This document shows, piece after piece, positions 33,100-45,217 of a stretch of DNA of 64,000 nt (position 1 is the stretch's first letter; each line of letters starts with the position of its first letter). The position numbers and the translations under genes were made by a program. The notes beneath the pieces were generated by a model. That model saw only the letters and a list, made by a program, of their open reading frames with translations, was not told the origin of the DNA and searched no databases. The DNA lies in assembly GCA_034770075.1 (NCBI GenBank), contig CM068383.1, positions 33,981,094 to 34,045,093 on the forward strand, read 5' to 3'. The DNA is from Aralia elata. Lineage: Eukaryota; Streptophyta; Magnoliopsida; Apiales; Araliaceae.

Positions 33100-34293
33100 A
33101 TGGCTCCTAAAAGGCATCGGGGTAAGGGTTCATCTTCAACACCATCCAGGCAATTTGATAGAAGGAAATTCGTCAGTGCTGAGGCAGCTAACAGATATGA
33201 TTCGTATACATCGGGTAAAGCTCTAACTCCCGAGCACGGTCTCACACCTGACGAAGTGGTAGATGGTGAGATGATGCTACAGATAATTGAGAGGGGATGG
33301 GAGACATTCACCGCCCATCCAGAACCTGCATGTATAGCCATTGTCAAAGAATTCTATGCTAATGCAGAAGACGTAGCTCCATGCGAGGTTACAATCTGGG
33401 ATAAGAAAGTTTCATTCAGCGCCCAGACGATCAATGAATATTATAACTTGAGGCCTGATGGACGTTGTAGATACACTCAATTTCTTGCGGAGGGACCGAA
33501 TTTGGAGAAGGTGGTTACTAACTTGTGTAAACCGGGGACGACTTGGATATCTAGAGGGCCACGTACAGCAATTTTGTTCCATAGCAAGGATTTGAGTCGT
33601 TATGGTAAGGTTTGGTATGCCTTCCTCTCCGCTAAACTGATGCCATCACAGCATGTGAGTGATGTGCCCAAGGAGAAAGCTTTGTTGTTATATGCCATTG
33701 TGACGGGAATTGAGATTAATGTGGGGGAGGTGATTGAGGCGTCGCTTCGCCAAACATTACAGAGCTTACATAGTCATGGTGGTTTGCCACACCCTTCTCT
33801 GATTTATGGATTATGTCTTCGAGCGGGTGTTCGTTGGGGAGCTGAGGAAGCTTTGTAGCAACCATTGCTACTTTTGGACCACCGTCTAATTGCACGATAT
33901 AAGGAATGAGAAGGAGGTGAGTCGCATCCCCGTGGTTTGGGGTATATCATTCATTCTCCTTCTGAAAATGAGGAGCAGGAATTTGATGAAGAGGTAGCGG
34001 GTCCTTTGGCGTCCACTTCTATAGGAAAATCTAAGTTCAGCCTTCAATTTTGTGAGTTGCAGTGCCTTATCGATTCTCAGCATAAAACCATATTTAGGCA
34101 GAATCAACGGTTGGCGGATCGACAGGAACATATGTTTTCTTATCAACAGAGTTGTACGCAAGAGATAGCAAATATGTATTCTAATATGCAACCGTTGATG
34201 GATTATGTTCATTTTCTAGAGGCGCAGCCATTTTTCCACCACCAACCCCAGATGATGATGACGAGTTTGGGCCTACTGCTTGACCTGTCAGGG
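33100..34293 (+). pseudogene. Athila B ORF2 (env-position plant transposon protein)
   Basis: ATG at 33100 begins MAPKRHRGKGSSSTPSRQFD. The conserved block has KEFYANAEDVAP, FSAQTINEYYNLRPDGRCRY, LCKPGTTWISRGPRTAI, HSKDLSRYGKVWYAFLSAKL and MPSQHVSDVPKEKALLLYAI. This is the family often annotated as a putative plant transposon protein (Transposase_32 type; recalled, not searched). A TAG at 33856-33858 (CAG in the ancestor) and a TGA near 33907 (TGG in Athila A) interrupt it. The frame continues with GYIIHSPSENEEQEFDEEV and a glutamine-rich tail. I see no signal peptide or clear membrane segment, so an envelope role is not supported. Function unknown. Confidence 0.82.
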
Positions 34294-35474
34294 AAGTCCT
34301 ATGTTCTTTATTTTCTTTATTTTTCGCACAATGAAGACATTGTATCGTTTGAGTTTGGGGGGTGTTTATTTTTAAAATTTGCTCATCTAGTTGAATTTTA
34401 GTTTTATTTGTATTAGTTTCATTTTAGATTGCATTAGTCATCTATATGAAAAAAAAATCAAAAATCCAAAAACCCAAAAATTTAGTAGCGTAGGATTATA
34501 TAGTATTGCATTTAGTAGGGGTATTCAAGCAATGCATTAATGGAAGTCATTTAGGGATGGCCGATGATGAAACTTGATCAGTTCTAATTCAGTTTAATAG
34601 GATGGATAGTGATTGCTAAATCCGGAGTTTGACTGTTTTTAGTTGTGTTTACTTGAGACCCTTGGTTTTTAATTGCTCACGAATGTGTATTGAAGTAATT
34701 AGGAGTTGGTTCTTCTTTGGTATATTACATGCTCGTATGAAGATATAGACTGTTATCATTTGTTGGATCGAAAAAAAAGAATTCAGTAAAAATTAAAAAA
34801 AAAAGTTGTTGAATAAATACTGCTTCGATGTCTGTCTAAGTGCAAGAAAAAGAAGAATTAACGAATATAGACAGATAAGAGCAGGTCTTGACTAGTTTGT
34901 CTTTGTGGCCGGTGTCATTTGAATGAGTATGCCCTTAGGATGTGTCTTTACACTCAGCGCCCTAAAATCGTCTGGTTTGGGAGTCGTTGGTTGAAAGTTC
35001 GTTACACGGGTGTCATTAAATAGCCTAATAAAGATGAACATTGCACTAGTCAAGATGTATGATGAGATGGAGCGTAAAACGCACTCGGTAAAAAAAAGAG
35101 AAAAAATGAGAAGACAAGTGAATAGTAGTTGAGCTTGAAAGTAAAATATGTGAACTTGACTTTTTCTGAGCATTGTGATACTAAGAGTTGAATTCATATT
35201 CTGATTGGTTTGATATATTTTGCACACACTTATGGAAGGGTTGAGAGTAAGTCATAACTGATGATAGTTGACTTGTTGATGGTGCGAGGTTGAAGTTCTG
35301 TTGAATTGGTAGTTACTGATTTCTGAGGCCGGATTTTTATGATGTCTGTTGATTATTTGCTTGAGTATGGACAGTCATGCATATGCATTCATATTGGTAG
35401 TTAGTTTAGATGTTATTATGCTTTGTTTTGCGTTTTTACTTGAGGACAAGCAAAGTTTCGAGTTTGGGGGTATT
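34294..35474 (+). other. Athila B 3' non-coding region and polypurine tract
   Basis: No gene is seen. The region has A-rich runs near 34448 and 34790 and ends with the polypurine tract CGAGTTTGGGGGTATT (35459-35474), directly before the 3' LTR at 35475. A similar phrase, GAGTTTGGGGG, occurs at 34350-34361, perhaps an internal PPT copy. Confidence 0.75.
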
Positions 35475-36769
35475 TGATAAGTAGGTTTTAACCTACGAGT
35501 TTGATACGTCTTTGGCTTAATTCTTTACAGTCTTTAAGTGTTTTTAGTATCTTTTTATTTGTTTTCATATTATTTTTATAGGTCGAGGCTGGCTGCAGGT
35601 TAGATGAAGAAAAAATAGCCGGGTACAGGGCAACCTCGCCGGGGCGAGAATCTATGGGTTAATAACCTCGCCGGAGTAAGACTTCGCCGGGGCGAGGAAT
35701 TTTGTGAAGAACTTCTCGCCGGGGCGAGAATGCGGCTGATGGAAATTAAAAGATTTGTTAGCAATCAGTTATTTTGGAAAGGTTGAAGCTAACAAGGATT
35801 CTATCTACCACTCTGATGAGGAGACTAGAGGAGGTTTATGAAGATATAAATAAGAGATCATAGATTAGATCATGACAGACAGAGATGGACTTTTTAGAGC
35901 TGAGCAAGGAGATTGAAGATTAAGTCAAGCATTGTGAGGAATTCAGATTGGAGGACTAGAGATTACATTGAGTTTTCTTTTAATCTTTTATCCCTGATTT
36001 GTAATTAATTATGATGACTTATTTTGAAATTCTAGTTTTTATTGTCTGTATGAACTAAACCCTTAAGTAAGGCTACAATTGAACCAGTTACATTTATGAA
36101 TTAACTATCTATTTGATTGCAGTTATTCAATCAATTTGAGTTGTCTATCTTATTCCATGCTTATTGATTAATTGTTTGGCCGACAATTAGCGGAATATTC
36201 TAGGTGAATTCAGGAGATGCAATCTAGGGTTAGAACTGGATGAGATAACATGTATTCTTAATTATTTGCATGTGTTGAATAATTAGGATTGTGAAGTGAA
36301 TAGGGATATTACTTTGTTGCATGTAACAGTTGAAAATTGAAGCTTAATGAATTTAATCCTTTGGTTTTGCATAGGAATATCGCAGAGTTAATTGGATTAG
36401 ATAGATTTATTTGATCACTTGGAAAAGGGCTTTGAAATACAATTGAATTTTTGTTAACAACTCCATTGAAGTGAATAATTGGAAGACGTAGATAGATTGG
36501 CTTATGATATATAACTGGGGATATTGTAGTCTTAAACTTTTTAAATCTGAATTTCAACCTTTGTTATAGTTGTTAGTGATAGTGTTAATTTAATCAGTTT
36601 CAATTAGTATTCAAATTGCGATTGTTTAATAGAATAGCCATAATCTAAATTGACAGCTGGATATATAAAACATAGTAATTCCTGTGGGTTCGACACTCTG
36701 TCTTATCACTTTTTTACTTGTTGATCGTGTATATTTGCATGTAATTATTGATTGTGAAATCGGGCAACA
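35475..36769 (+). repeat. 3' LTR of Athila B
   Basis: 1295 bases, TGATAAGTAGG ... GGGCAACA, followed by the duplicated CCGGG. It holds the GC-rich array at 35630-35735 (CTCGCCGGGGCGAG words) and a TATA box, TATAAATA, at 35845-35852, about 375 bases into the LTR, followed by GAGCTGAGCAAGG. The 5' LTR lacks this promoter segment. An 82-codon minus-strand frame at 36309-36557 recurs in both LTRs only because they are copies. Confidence 0.93.
35845..35852 (+). promoter_or_regulatory. TATA box in Athila B 3' LTR
   Basis: TATAAATA within GAAGATATAAATAAGAG. It lies in the 136-base segment that is deleted in the 5' LTR, so only the 3' LTR keeps the likely core promoter. Confidence 0.6.
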
Positions 36770-37725
36770 CCGGGCCTTTGTCCAGATGAACTGTTAGATG
36801 GCGAAATGGCCCACTAGATTAATGAGCGGGGCTGGGACACATTTATAGACCACCCAGACCCGGCTGTAGTATCAATTGTCAAGGAGTTTTACGCAAACGC
36901 TAAAGATAAGGAACCATATGCAGTCATAGTGCGGGGAAAACTAGTATCTTTCAATGCGGCTACAATCAATGAATACTATAACCTGAGACCACCAGTACCG
37001 TGCCCGTATATCCAGTTCCTTAATAGCAATCATAACTATGATACGATGATAGCCGAGTTATGCAGGCCTGAGTCGACTTGGATGTCCAAAGGTCCACGGG
37101 GTGCTGCCTATTTTCATAGCAAGGATCTCAGCAGATATGGAAAGATTTGGTATGTATTCCTATGTGCCAAGCTCATGCCTTCTCAGCATGTGAGCGATGT
37201 TACAAGAGAAAAGGCACCGTTATTATATGCAATTTGTCAAAGAATACGATATTGATGTGGGGAATGTGATTGTGCATTCCATGAGGAGATATATTCGGGG
37301 AAATATGCAAGGAGGATTGCCACATCCGTCCCTCATCTGTGGTCTTTGTTATCGCGCATGTGTTAGATGGTGCTCTGATGAAGCCATGCAGTAGCCCTTG
37401 CTTCTATTGGATCATGGTTTAATTGCGCGTTGTAAGGTTTGGGAAGGAGGTGAGTCTCACCCACGTATCTTGGGCTTTATCATTCACCCTCCTTTCGAGG
37501 ATGATGAGGAGCATGATTCGGATGAAGCAGAGGATGCACTGACGACTTCTACGTTTTCGATGCAAGGCACAATTCAGTGCTTAGTTCCGCAATTTATAGC
37601 TACATACATAGGCTCAACATAAACGCTTAGAGAAGCAGAATAGACGGTTGGCGACCCGTTAGGCACACACGTTTGATCATCAGATCGAATTAGTTCAACA
37701 TAGCTCTAGCAGAAATGTTCGCGAG
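36770..37725 (+). pseudogene. Athila A ORF2, remainder
   Basis: Begins with the duplicated CCGGG and continues the gene begun at 25152: DELLDGEMAH, INERGWDTFIDHPDPAVVSI, SFNAATINEYYNLRPP, ESTWMSKGPRGAAYFHSKDL and MPSQHVSDVTREKAPLLYAI. A frameshift lies near 37240. Then come GGLPHPSLICGLCYRACVRW, TAG after EAMQ (37392-37394; CAG expected) and LDHGLIARCKVWEGGESHPR. The same domain order as Athila B supports one gene split by that insertion. The 3' LTR of Athila A is not seen. Confidence 0.88.
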
Positions 37726-37739
37726 ACTAAATCCAGGCA

Positions 37740-38030
37740 TAATCTTAATGACACGAATGTAACTAACTATATTATTACAAACATATCCGTTCATACCTAA
37801 GTTCTAAGACCATTATAAGTTCAAAACATAATAATATTATCCATCACATAACAATACTATGCTATTACACATTCTTCTATTCATTCATCTTTTTCTTTCC
37901 CTTGTCCTTATTGGATCCTTCCGCCCGTTTGGGCTCAGCTGAAAGTTGTTTAATTTAAAGCAAGGACGAGCATTCTATAGCTCAGTAAGTATAATAATTA
38001 AACAACAACAAAATCAGGAATCATGATCTT
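37740..38030 (-). repeat. LTR D, left fragment (Tekay-like, minus strand)
   Basis: On the minus strand this carries the conserved Tekay LTR module: ACTTACTGAGC, then GAATGCTCGTCCTTGC, then AAGGACAAGGGAAAG. The same words occur in order at 49243-49335. The LTR end (GGGGG...CA) is missing on the left, so the boundary with Athila A is approximate. The right end is cut by LTR C at 38031. Confidence 0.6.
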
Positions 38031-38653
38031 TGTAAGGACCTAGAATTCTAAGCGATATTATTAATGAAATTAAGAATTTAATTTTTAACGAGTTAAATTC
38101 TTTTGTACCATTATGTGGTATAGTTGTTTATGTGTGACTATATGGTAATTTATTTAATAGTCCAAGTATAATGGACTAGCCTTGTAAATTATTTTCTTAA
38201 ACAAGCCCAAACAACTAATTGTGTATTGGACTTGTAAATAGTTAATATTATTGATAATAAATAGTTCCACTAAGAAATTATTAATAGTGGACTAGTCCAA
38301 TTTATTTATTAAACAAGCCCAATCCGAAGTAAGTGATTATGGACTTGTGGTTAGGACATCAGTAATTAAATTGGCCCAACCTTGGTAAATATGGCCAGCC
38401 ATATAAGGGGGGAGGTCCAATGGAAATACATTTGGTAAGCCAAATTGAAGATTTACTTTAAAATAGCTGAATACATCTTTTAATCGGCAATATAGGATTT
38501 CTTTAGTGTCTTACACACAATTTATCTAGGCCAATGACCTATTACCCTATTTTGCGGAATGATCACCATGGGTATGGCGGGGAAGGAGTTGGTAGTATTT
38601 TCTACCTAATCTCCCTTAATCTATGGGTACAGTTGATTGTGTGTTGATCCTAT

Positions 38654-40256
38654 TGTTAGGTTTGTATATAGCGCGAACATGCAATCAAATTACATAAATA
38701 GTGTGGAAGCGCGATAAAAACGGATTTTAAAATTTTTCTTACAAACCATCACCATGATCATCCTTGTGCTCAATTATCAATTAAACGAAAGAGATAGAGA
38801 ATCAAATTCATACCCTCGTAGATCAAAGCTTCCTCAAGTACAAGTTCAACTCCAAATCCTTCACGTTCTCCTTGAATTCCATCGATTAGATTCCTTCTTT
38901 TGATCAATGCAAGCAACCCAAGTGTTTGGCCTCTAGATGTGATCCACCAAGGAATAATACGTATTCAAGAAGATGGGTGTTTGGCTAAACCCTAGTTTCT
39001 ATCTCTATAAAAATTATAAGTACTCTCTCTCTCTAATTCTTATGGAAGAGTGTGTAACCCCAAAACATGATAAGACTCCTTTTATTTATAGATATAGGGA
39101 ACCCTCTTATTAATTTATATTTAATATTTTTAAAATATTAAATAATAAATATTAAGCTATTTAATTTATTTAATCTCCATAGATTAAATTAAATACACTT
39201 AACTTATTATTACGATTATGCTATTTACTTCTTAAATAAATATTTTTATTTTGCGGTGTGACCCTTTAGGTTCTTCATATTAAACCGGTTATGAATAAAT
39301 CAATTAGAACAATTCTAATCTTATTTAAATAAATAAATTAAACTATTTAATTCATTTAATTAAATAATATTTATTCTACAATAAGGGTAAGCCCCTTAGC
39401 GATCAACGACTTTCTAGATAATATAGATTTCAACATTAATCACAAAAGAACATTTCAGTGAATAGTTACCGTACAATTCAATCCTTCTACCATACAATGT
39501 CCCAATTAAATATAAGACATGGAATTATTGACGAGTCTTATTTTATGTAATTATATACATTTTGATTCTCAAATGCGCAACTCTAAATAATGCAAATTAG
39601 AAATACCTTTCTAATTTCATTGTGCTTTAACCAAAGACTTCTGAGTTGTCATTTATCGAATCACATAGGACATTCACTCCTTTTACTAGAAGTGGTAGAT
39701 TCTTTGTTGAACATTTACCTCTCCATGTACAACTTATTATACCCTAAAGGTCTTAAGGGATATGTCAAAGTATAACTCATCATACACAAGATACTATGAT
39801 GATCTCAAGTTTAAGGATCACTTGTACTACTATCACTTAAGGAATTCCTATTGACATGCAAGTAAAACTCTATTAGGTATTCCTTTAGCGTGCCACGTTT
39901 AGTGAACTTATTCTCTAATAAACACCTACATACTTGCTTTAGTGTCTCCACACAAATGATTATGAGATCAATCATCCTCTTCCTAAGAGCAAGCAAACTA
40001 TGTACTAATCTACTCGGGTCCACTAATCCCCTTTTTAGTAATCCAACGATTAGGAACGATTTTAGTTTGTGAGTTGTCTAGAATTTAGATCTTATTAGCA
40101 TGATCATCATCATGATTCTAAAAGTATTACTCAAAACTATGGGTTTATCACATTTAATATAATAGGACCATGTAGATTAAGTAAAATGCCTTGAATAAAC
40201 GAATAAGATTACAAAGTATATGCTATATCATATCAAATATAATTGGCTCATGTGCA
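38654..40256 (-). repeat. 3' LTR of Copia 1
   Basis: 1603 bases, against 1781 in the other LTR. About 170 bases are missing near 39110, between AACCCTC and CTTATTAATTT. The element-sense TATA box CTATAAATAA lies at 39082-39090. It contains the 70-codon LTR ORF (39811-40023). The rest is non-coding. Confidence 0.85.
39811..40023 (-). other. 70-codon ORF inside copia LTR
   Basis: Reads MDPSRLVHSLLALRKRMIDL, then ICVETLKQVCRCLLENKF, and ends SLSDSSTSDP. Counterparts are open at 46553-46765 (MNPDRLVHSLLPLRKR) and 50443-50655 (MNPDRLVHTLLTLRKS), and partly at 57817-57886. It lies early in the LTR (U3 side). No family is recognised. It could be a chance frame in recently copied LTRs. Confidence 0.35.
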
Positions 40257-40269
40257 TACTACTTTCAAT

Positions 40270-43200
40270 CTCCCAGTTGCACTAAAGGCAATCGCCATGG
40301 TATCTAATACCCTTCTTCTCTAAGTGACGATCATCCTGCTGTTGGATACAGTTTCATTAAATAGATATGCAATATTGTTCTTGAGAGTCCACTATCTCTA
40401 TAGTGACATCTTCTCTTTCAATGATTCCTCTAATCAAATGAAAGTGTCGCAACACATGTTTAAATCTAAGATGAGACTTAGGAACTATTCCTAGTTCTAT
40501 AATGAACTTTTCATCCAAACAATCGACTTGCAGCCTTATTTACAGCTATATACTTTGTATTTGTCACTAAACCAGTAACTCTTTGTTGTCAGGAACTTTT
40601 CCAATTTACTGCACCACCATTCAAGGTAACGATTTACCTTAAAGTGGATTTGTTATCGTCTTGGTCATTCTGAAAAACTTGAGTCTGTTAACCCTCTAGT
40701 TTTAATTCAGACCCACCATTAATTATGATCACATCTTCAATACCTGTTAAGTATTTAAAAATGTTTTTCACTGTCTTACAGTGATCTTCTCTAGAATATG
40801 ACTGATCAACATCAGGCCTTGTATATTCATTGTATACATGATAGTAACTCATGCGATCTCACTTTTAATTGGGGATAATTTTAGAGAGATTCACTCCATG
40901 GCTAATCATCATGAGACCTCTCTTGGAGTTTGCCATTCTAAACGCCTTTAGCATCAAATGAATATACGTTCCTTGGGTCAAGCCGAGCATCCTTTTAAAT
41001 CTATCTATATAGATTTATCTCCCCAATTTATAGGATGTTTCTCCCAAGTCATTCATGGAGGAATGTTTGGACAATTTTATCTTTACTGATTGTAGCATTG
41101 GTATGTCATTCTTTATTAGTAGTATATCAGCATATAATACTAGGAATGTCACAGCGCTCCCACTGACCCTTTTGTACACACTAGGTTCATTCTCTTTTTT
41201 GATAAAAATCAAACTCTTTTGATTATCTCATCAAAACGAATGTTCCATCTTTGAGAAGCTTGCTTCAATCTATAAATGGGTCATTGTAGCTTACATACAC
41301 GATTTGCTTCAACATTTGAAACAAATTCCTCTGGCTATATCATACATACATTTTCCTCAAGTCTTCATTGAGGAAGGTTGTCTCCACATCCATTTGCCAG
41401 ATTTCGTAATAAGCTACAATCACAAGCTAAATCCGAATGGACTTAAGCATTGATGCCAGTGAGAAGATTTCATGATGGACAACTCCTTGCCATTATTTGA
41501 AATCTTTTGTCACCATTCTGGTCTTATAGGTTTCCACCTTGCCATTTACCCCAGTTTTTCTCTTAAAGACCCATATACACCCTCTAGGCACTATGCCTTT
41601 CGGTGGAGTAACCAGACTCTATACTTGGTTCTCATACATGGAGTCCATTTCGAATTTCATGGTCATCTACCATTTTTTTGAGTGTCTACTACTCATAGCC
41701 TCATCGTATATAATTGGATCATCATTCTCTATGAAGCGTACCTCATCATCATCCTCTATGATGAATCCATACCTCTTAGGTATCTTTGGTACTCTTCCAG
41801 ATTTGCGATTCGGTTGTGGTACAATAGGTCTATCTACAAGTTCCTCGGTTTGACTTGTGGTACTTTGTGTTTCTTGAACTCTTTTAAGATCTATTACCCT
41901 CCCACTAGCTCCTTCAATGATACACATTTTTATCCAAGAAGGCAGCGTATATGATTATAGTAATAATACCCTAAACATTTTTTAGGATATCCCACAAACC
42001 TACACTTGTCAGATTTTGTCCCAAGCTTATCTTTTGAAACCTTTTCACATAAGGTGGACAACCCCTTATCTTAACATATTTACGATTAGGAATCCTCCCT
42101 ATCCATAACTTTTATGGAGTCTTGGGGCCGAATTTTGAGGTTACCTTATTTTGTAGATATGCAGCCGTTTCTAGGTCATAACCCCAGATGGATACTGGAA
42201 TGTTGGTAAAAATCATCATGAACTGTACCATGTCCAACAAGCTACGATTTCTCCTTTTAGATACACCAATCAATTATTGCATATCAGGAGGTGTCCATTA
42301 TGAGAAAATACCATTTTGAGATGATCTAGAAACTCATTGCACAAGTATTCCTTCCTCGATCTGATCAAAGAATCTTAATACTTTGTCAATTTGTTTCACT
42401 TATGAATTCTTTGAACCTTTCAAATGATTCAGACTTGTATTTCATCAAATACACATATTCAACTCTTTGAATGATCATCTCTTTTTCTTTTACTAGTTTG
42501 TTCAATTTGCAAAATTATTTTCATGTAAGTCAAGTGTACAAAGTCCATCAAGTAATCTTCTAGTTTCAAATAAAATATTATCATTATAAATAGAACAACA
42601 GTTGTTCTTAAATATAATACCAGGACCTTCCTTGTCCAATAATGAAAGTAATAATGTTTCTAAAGAGAACTAGAACATAATAACAACTTATTAACTTAAT
42701 AGACTTGCCCGTAGGCAACGCTAAACTATAAGTTCCTACGGCTAATGTAGCAACCATTGCTCTATTCCCCACATGTAAGATTACTTACTCTTTATTTAGC
42801 TTACTACTTAGTCTCAGCATTGGATTGCATACGTGAGAACTATAACTAGTATCCAATACCCAAGTAGAACCTTGACTAATAGAAAATTTTATTTCAATCA
42901 TGAACAAACCTATATCTGTAACCGAAGCTTCACTAAGTTTCTTGTGGTTAGCCACTGCAAGATGCTCCTTACAGTTTCATTTCCAGTGTACAGGCTTATT
43001 GCAGTGGAAGCAAACTCATTTGTTATCTGCATCAGTTTTGTTCTTAGTGTCCTTAGTTATTGCCCTTCCTTTTGCCTTCTTTGAATCTTCTTCTTTTCAG
43101 AAGATCCTTTGGCCCGCTTCCTTTTCTTGGAAGTATCATCTACCAGTAAGACTCGGTCTTTCTTGGTTGGAAAGTGACTCTTTACAGTTTTCAACATGTT

Positions 43201-43575
43201 TAAACAACTCAGGCAGGCTGACATCTAGCTTGTTCATGTGAAAATTCACAACAAATTATGAGAAAGAGTCTGAAAGTGATTGCAAGATCAAATCTTGTAT
43301 CAACTCTCCATCCATTACAAAACCCTGTTGCCCCCATTGTTCAATCAAATTGATCATTTGGAGGACATGTGTCTGTACTGTAGTGCCATCGGTTATTCTA
43401 GATCGGAAGAGCTCCTTAGATATCTAATATCTAATAGTCCTACTTTCCTCACCATTCAACTCCTTGAAGGTGCAGGAATACAGTAGGAGCATCCATAGTT
43501 TCATGCTGACGCTAAAGCTCGTTACTCATGGATGCGAGCATGATACATTGAGCCAACTGTGACACATCCGAATCA
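40270..43575 (-). pseudogene. Copia 1 gag-pol remnants
   Basis: Heavily decayed; gag on the right, RNase H on the left. Gag starts inside the UBN2-type domain (43575), since about 490 bases of leader and gag start present in Copia 2 are missing. The integrase zinc finger and the first half of the core are missing (junction near 42455). The linker reads RPIVPQPNRKSGRVPKIPKR (41747-41860). RT reads FLVLYADILLIKNDIPML (41015-41212), in which the usual YVDD has lost one aspartate. Stops and shifts are frequent. It cannot make working enzymes. Confidence 0.85.
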
Positions 43576-43892
43576 AAATTATCCAAGTTAAGTCCAACCT
43601 AGCACTTCTATATATGTGAAGAGAAAAATACCGTCTTTGTGGTGACACAACAAAACAGTAATGTTCAATTCCTTAATAAGCATCAAATGTGATAAGGCAA
43701 CATCTTAAATATTTAATACTTGCCTTATGGTGACACAACAAACTCATATTAAATATTTAATACTTTATTGCTTTACCATGCTAGAATGCGACGTTCGATA
43801 TTCCAAATATCTTTGAACGTTTAGGACTTAATATAATTTCTTTGAGGGGTTTGTTATTATTTGTCTCATCTTATTTAGCGTGCATGCATATA

Positions 43893-43931
<39 letters not shown>

Positions 43932-44489
43932 CGCGTCATATTATTTAACATGTGAAGCATGTTAGATAATATATAATATATATATATATATATAGTTAGC
44001 ATGCACATATAAAATATTATATTCTCCCCGGATTGATTATGAACTTTTATTCTAGTTCGGTTACCTAGAGCCACCACGTGAACCAAAAGGTCAAACCTAA
44101 GGTGCAAGAACTGAATTTAAATATAACTATTACATTTAAATCCCAGGCTCCATTACAAACGGGTCTTCAAGCGCTCTTTGCTCCTTTGTCTCCAATTCTT
44201 TAAGTAATTCTAACTAAACCTATTACATAAACTATTTACAATAAATAGAAACATTGATCAGCAGTCAAAGGGAAGTACATAGGAGGAAGATAGAATAAAA
44301 ACTCATTCATTCAAGCATCCTCATAAAATAAAATCCAATCACACATTGGTCAATAGTCCATAATCAATCCCATTTATTATCATATATATCACCATATGTA
44401 TCAACAAATAACATTCATCTCATGAATAATAAAATCATTCCATATATGCATTGATATCATTTAATGGGCAATTAAAAGTTTACTAGAAA

Positions 44490-44935
44490 TCCAATTTTGA
44501 AACAAAATAAACTCTTTTATTTTAATCAAAATTTAAATCATAATAAACTTCTTTATTTTATTTTATCCAATTTTGAATAAAAATAAACTCTTTTATTTTT
44601 AACCAAATTCCAAATCAAAATAAACTCATTTATTTTAATTAACATGAAATCCAATTTCAAGCTCAAAATAAACTCCTTTATTTTAACTTAAAATTGATGG
44701 AAAAATAAAATATGTTGAATCATGTTCCTTATCAAAATAAACATCTTTATTTTTAAGAAACATAAAATCCTATTCCATATGTGAATAAACTCCTTTATTC
44801 AAGGAAACATGGAATCCTATTCCAAAACAGAATAAACTCCTTTATTCTAGTTAACGTGGAATCTAATTCCAAGTTAAAATAAAACTTTTAATTTTAATCA
44901 TATTCTAATTCAAAATAAACCTTTTAGTTTAATTG
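44490..44935 (-). repeat. Hairpin minisatellite in Copia 1 leader
   Basis: About ten degenerate units of 35-50 bases. In element sense each has the form AAAATAAAGGAGTTTATTTT, whose arms AAAATAAA and TTTATTTT pair, followed by a variable TTGGATTTCAT-like part. The homologous leader of Copia 2 (52380-52670) has about six units. Confidence 0.7.
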
Positions 44936-44974
44936 AAAATAAATAAAATCAAAAGAAAAAAATTTCAAATTCTG

Positions 44975-45108
44975 CCGACCGGCGCGATCGCGCTCCAAAA
45001 TGAACTAGGAGTGGCGCGACCGCTCTGCACCCTCAGAAATGGTTTCTGGGTTCGGGCGCGGCCGCGCTCCAGAATGAACTGGAAGCGGCGCGGCCGCGCT
45101 GCGTAGCA
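44975..45108 (-). repeat. GC-rich palindromic cassette in Copia 1 leader
   Basis: Four words such as GGCGCGATCGCGC and GGCGCGGCCGCGC, spaced by repeats like TCCAGAATGAACTGGAAGC. It lies about 100 bases after the primer site. The surroundings are AT-rich. Copia 2 has a GC-rich block of different sequence at the same place. Confidence 0.75.
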
Positions 45109-45203
45109 GACTTCAAATTGTTTTTTTTGTTGCCCAGAAAATCGATCCAATCGTATACCCATACATACATGGAATCATAATAATCGATAATTAGCCCAAG
45201 GTT

Positions 45204-45216
45204 AGGCTCTGATACC
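45204..45216 (-). promoter_or_regulatory. Primer binding site, Copia 1 (tRNA-iMet type)
   Basis: On the minus strand, TGGTATCAGAGCC, one base after the 5' LTR end (45218). It is complementary to the 3' end of initiator-Met tRNA, the usual copia primer. Confidence 0.9.
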
Positions 45217-45217
45217 A

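Larger units (their letters stand above)
25289..36769 (+). mobile_element. Athila B: nearly full-length Athila element inserted in ORF2 of Athila A
   Basis: LTRs begin TGATGAG (25289) and TGATAAG (35475) and end GGGCAACA (26432 and 36769). The flanks are a perfect 5-base duplication, CCGGG (25284-25288 and 36770-36774). Inside are an Athila tRNA-Asp-type PBS, gag, protease, RT-RNase H, integrase, a long spacer, a second ORF in the env position and a PPT (GAGTTTGGGGGTATT). This is the canonical Athila order. At least seven stops or frameshifts disable the polyprotein, and the 5' LTR has lost its TATA region. Confidence 0.95.

Noticed and set aside
33100..34401. Envelope gene in Athila B
   Set aside because: Position fits, but no signal peptide, cleavage site or membrane segment is visible in ORF2; called a plant transposon protein instead.
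26240..36557. 82-codon minus-strand frame repeated at 25992-26240 and 36309-36557
   Set aside because: It lies in both LTRs of Athila B and is the same sequence copied; no motif and antisense to the element.
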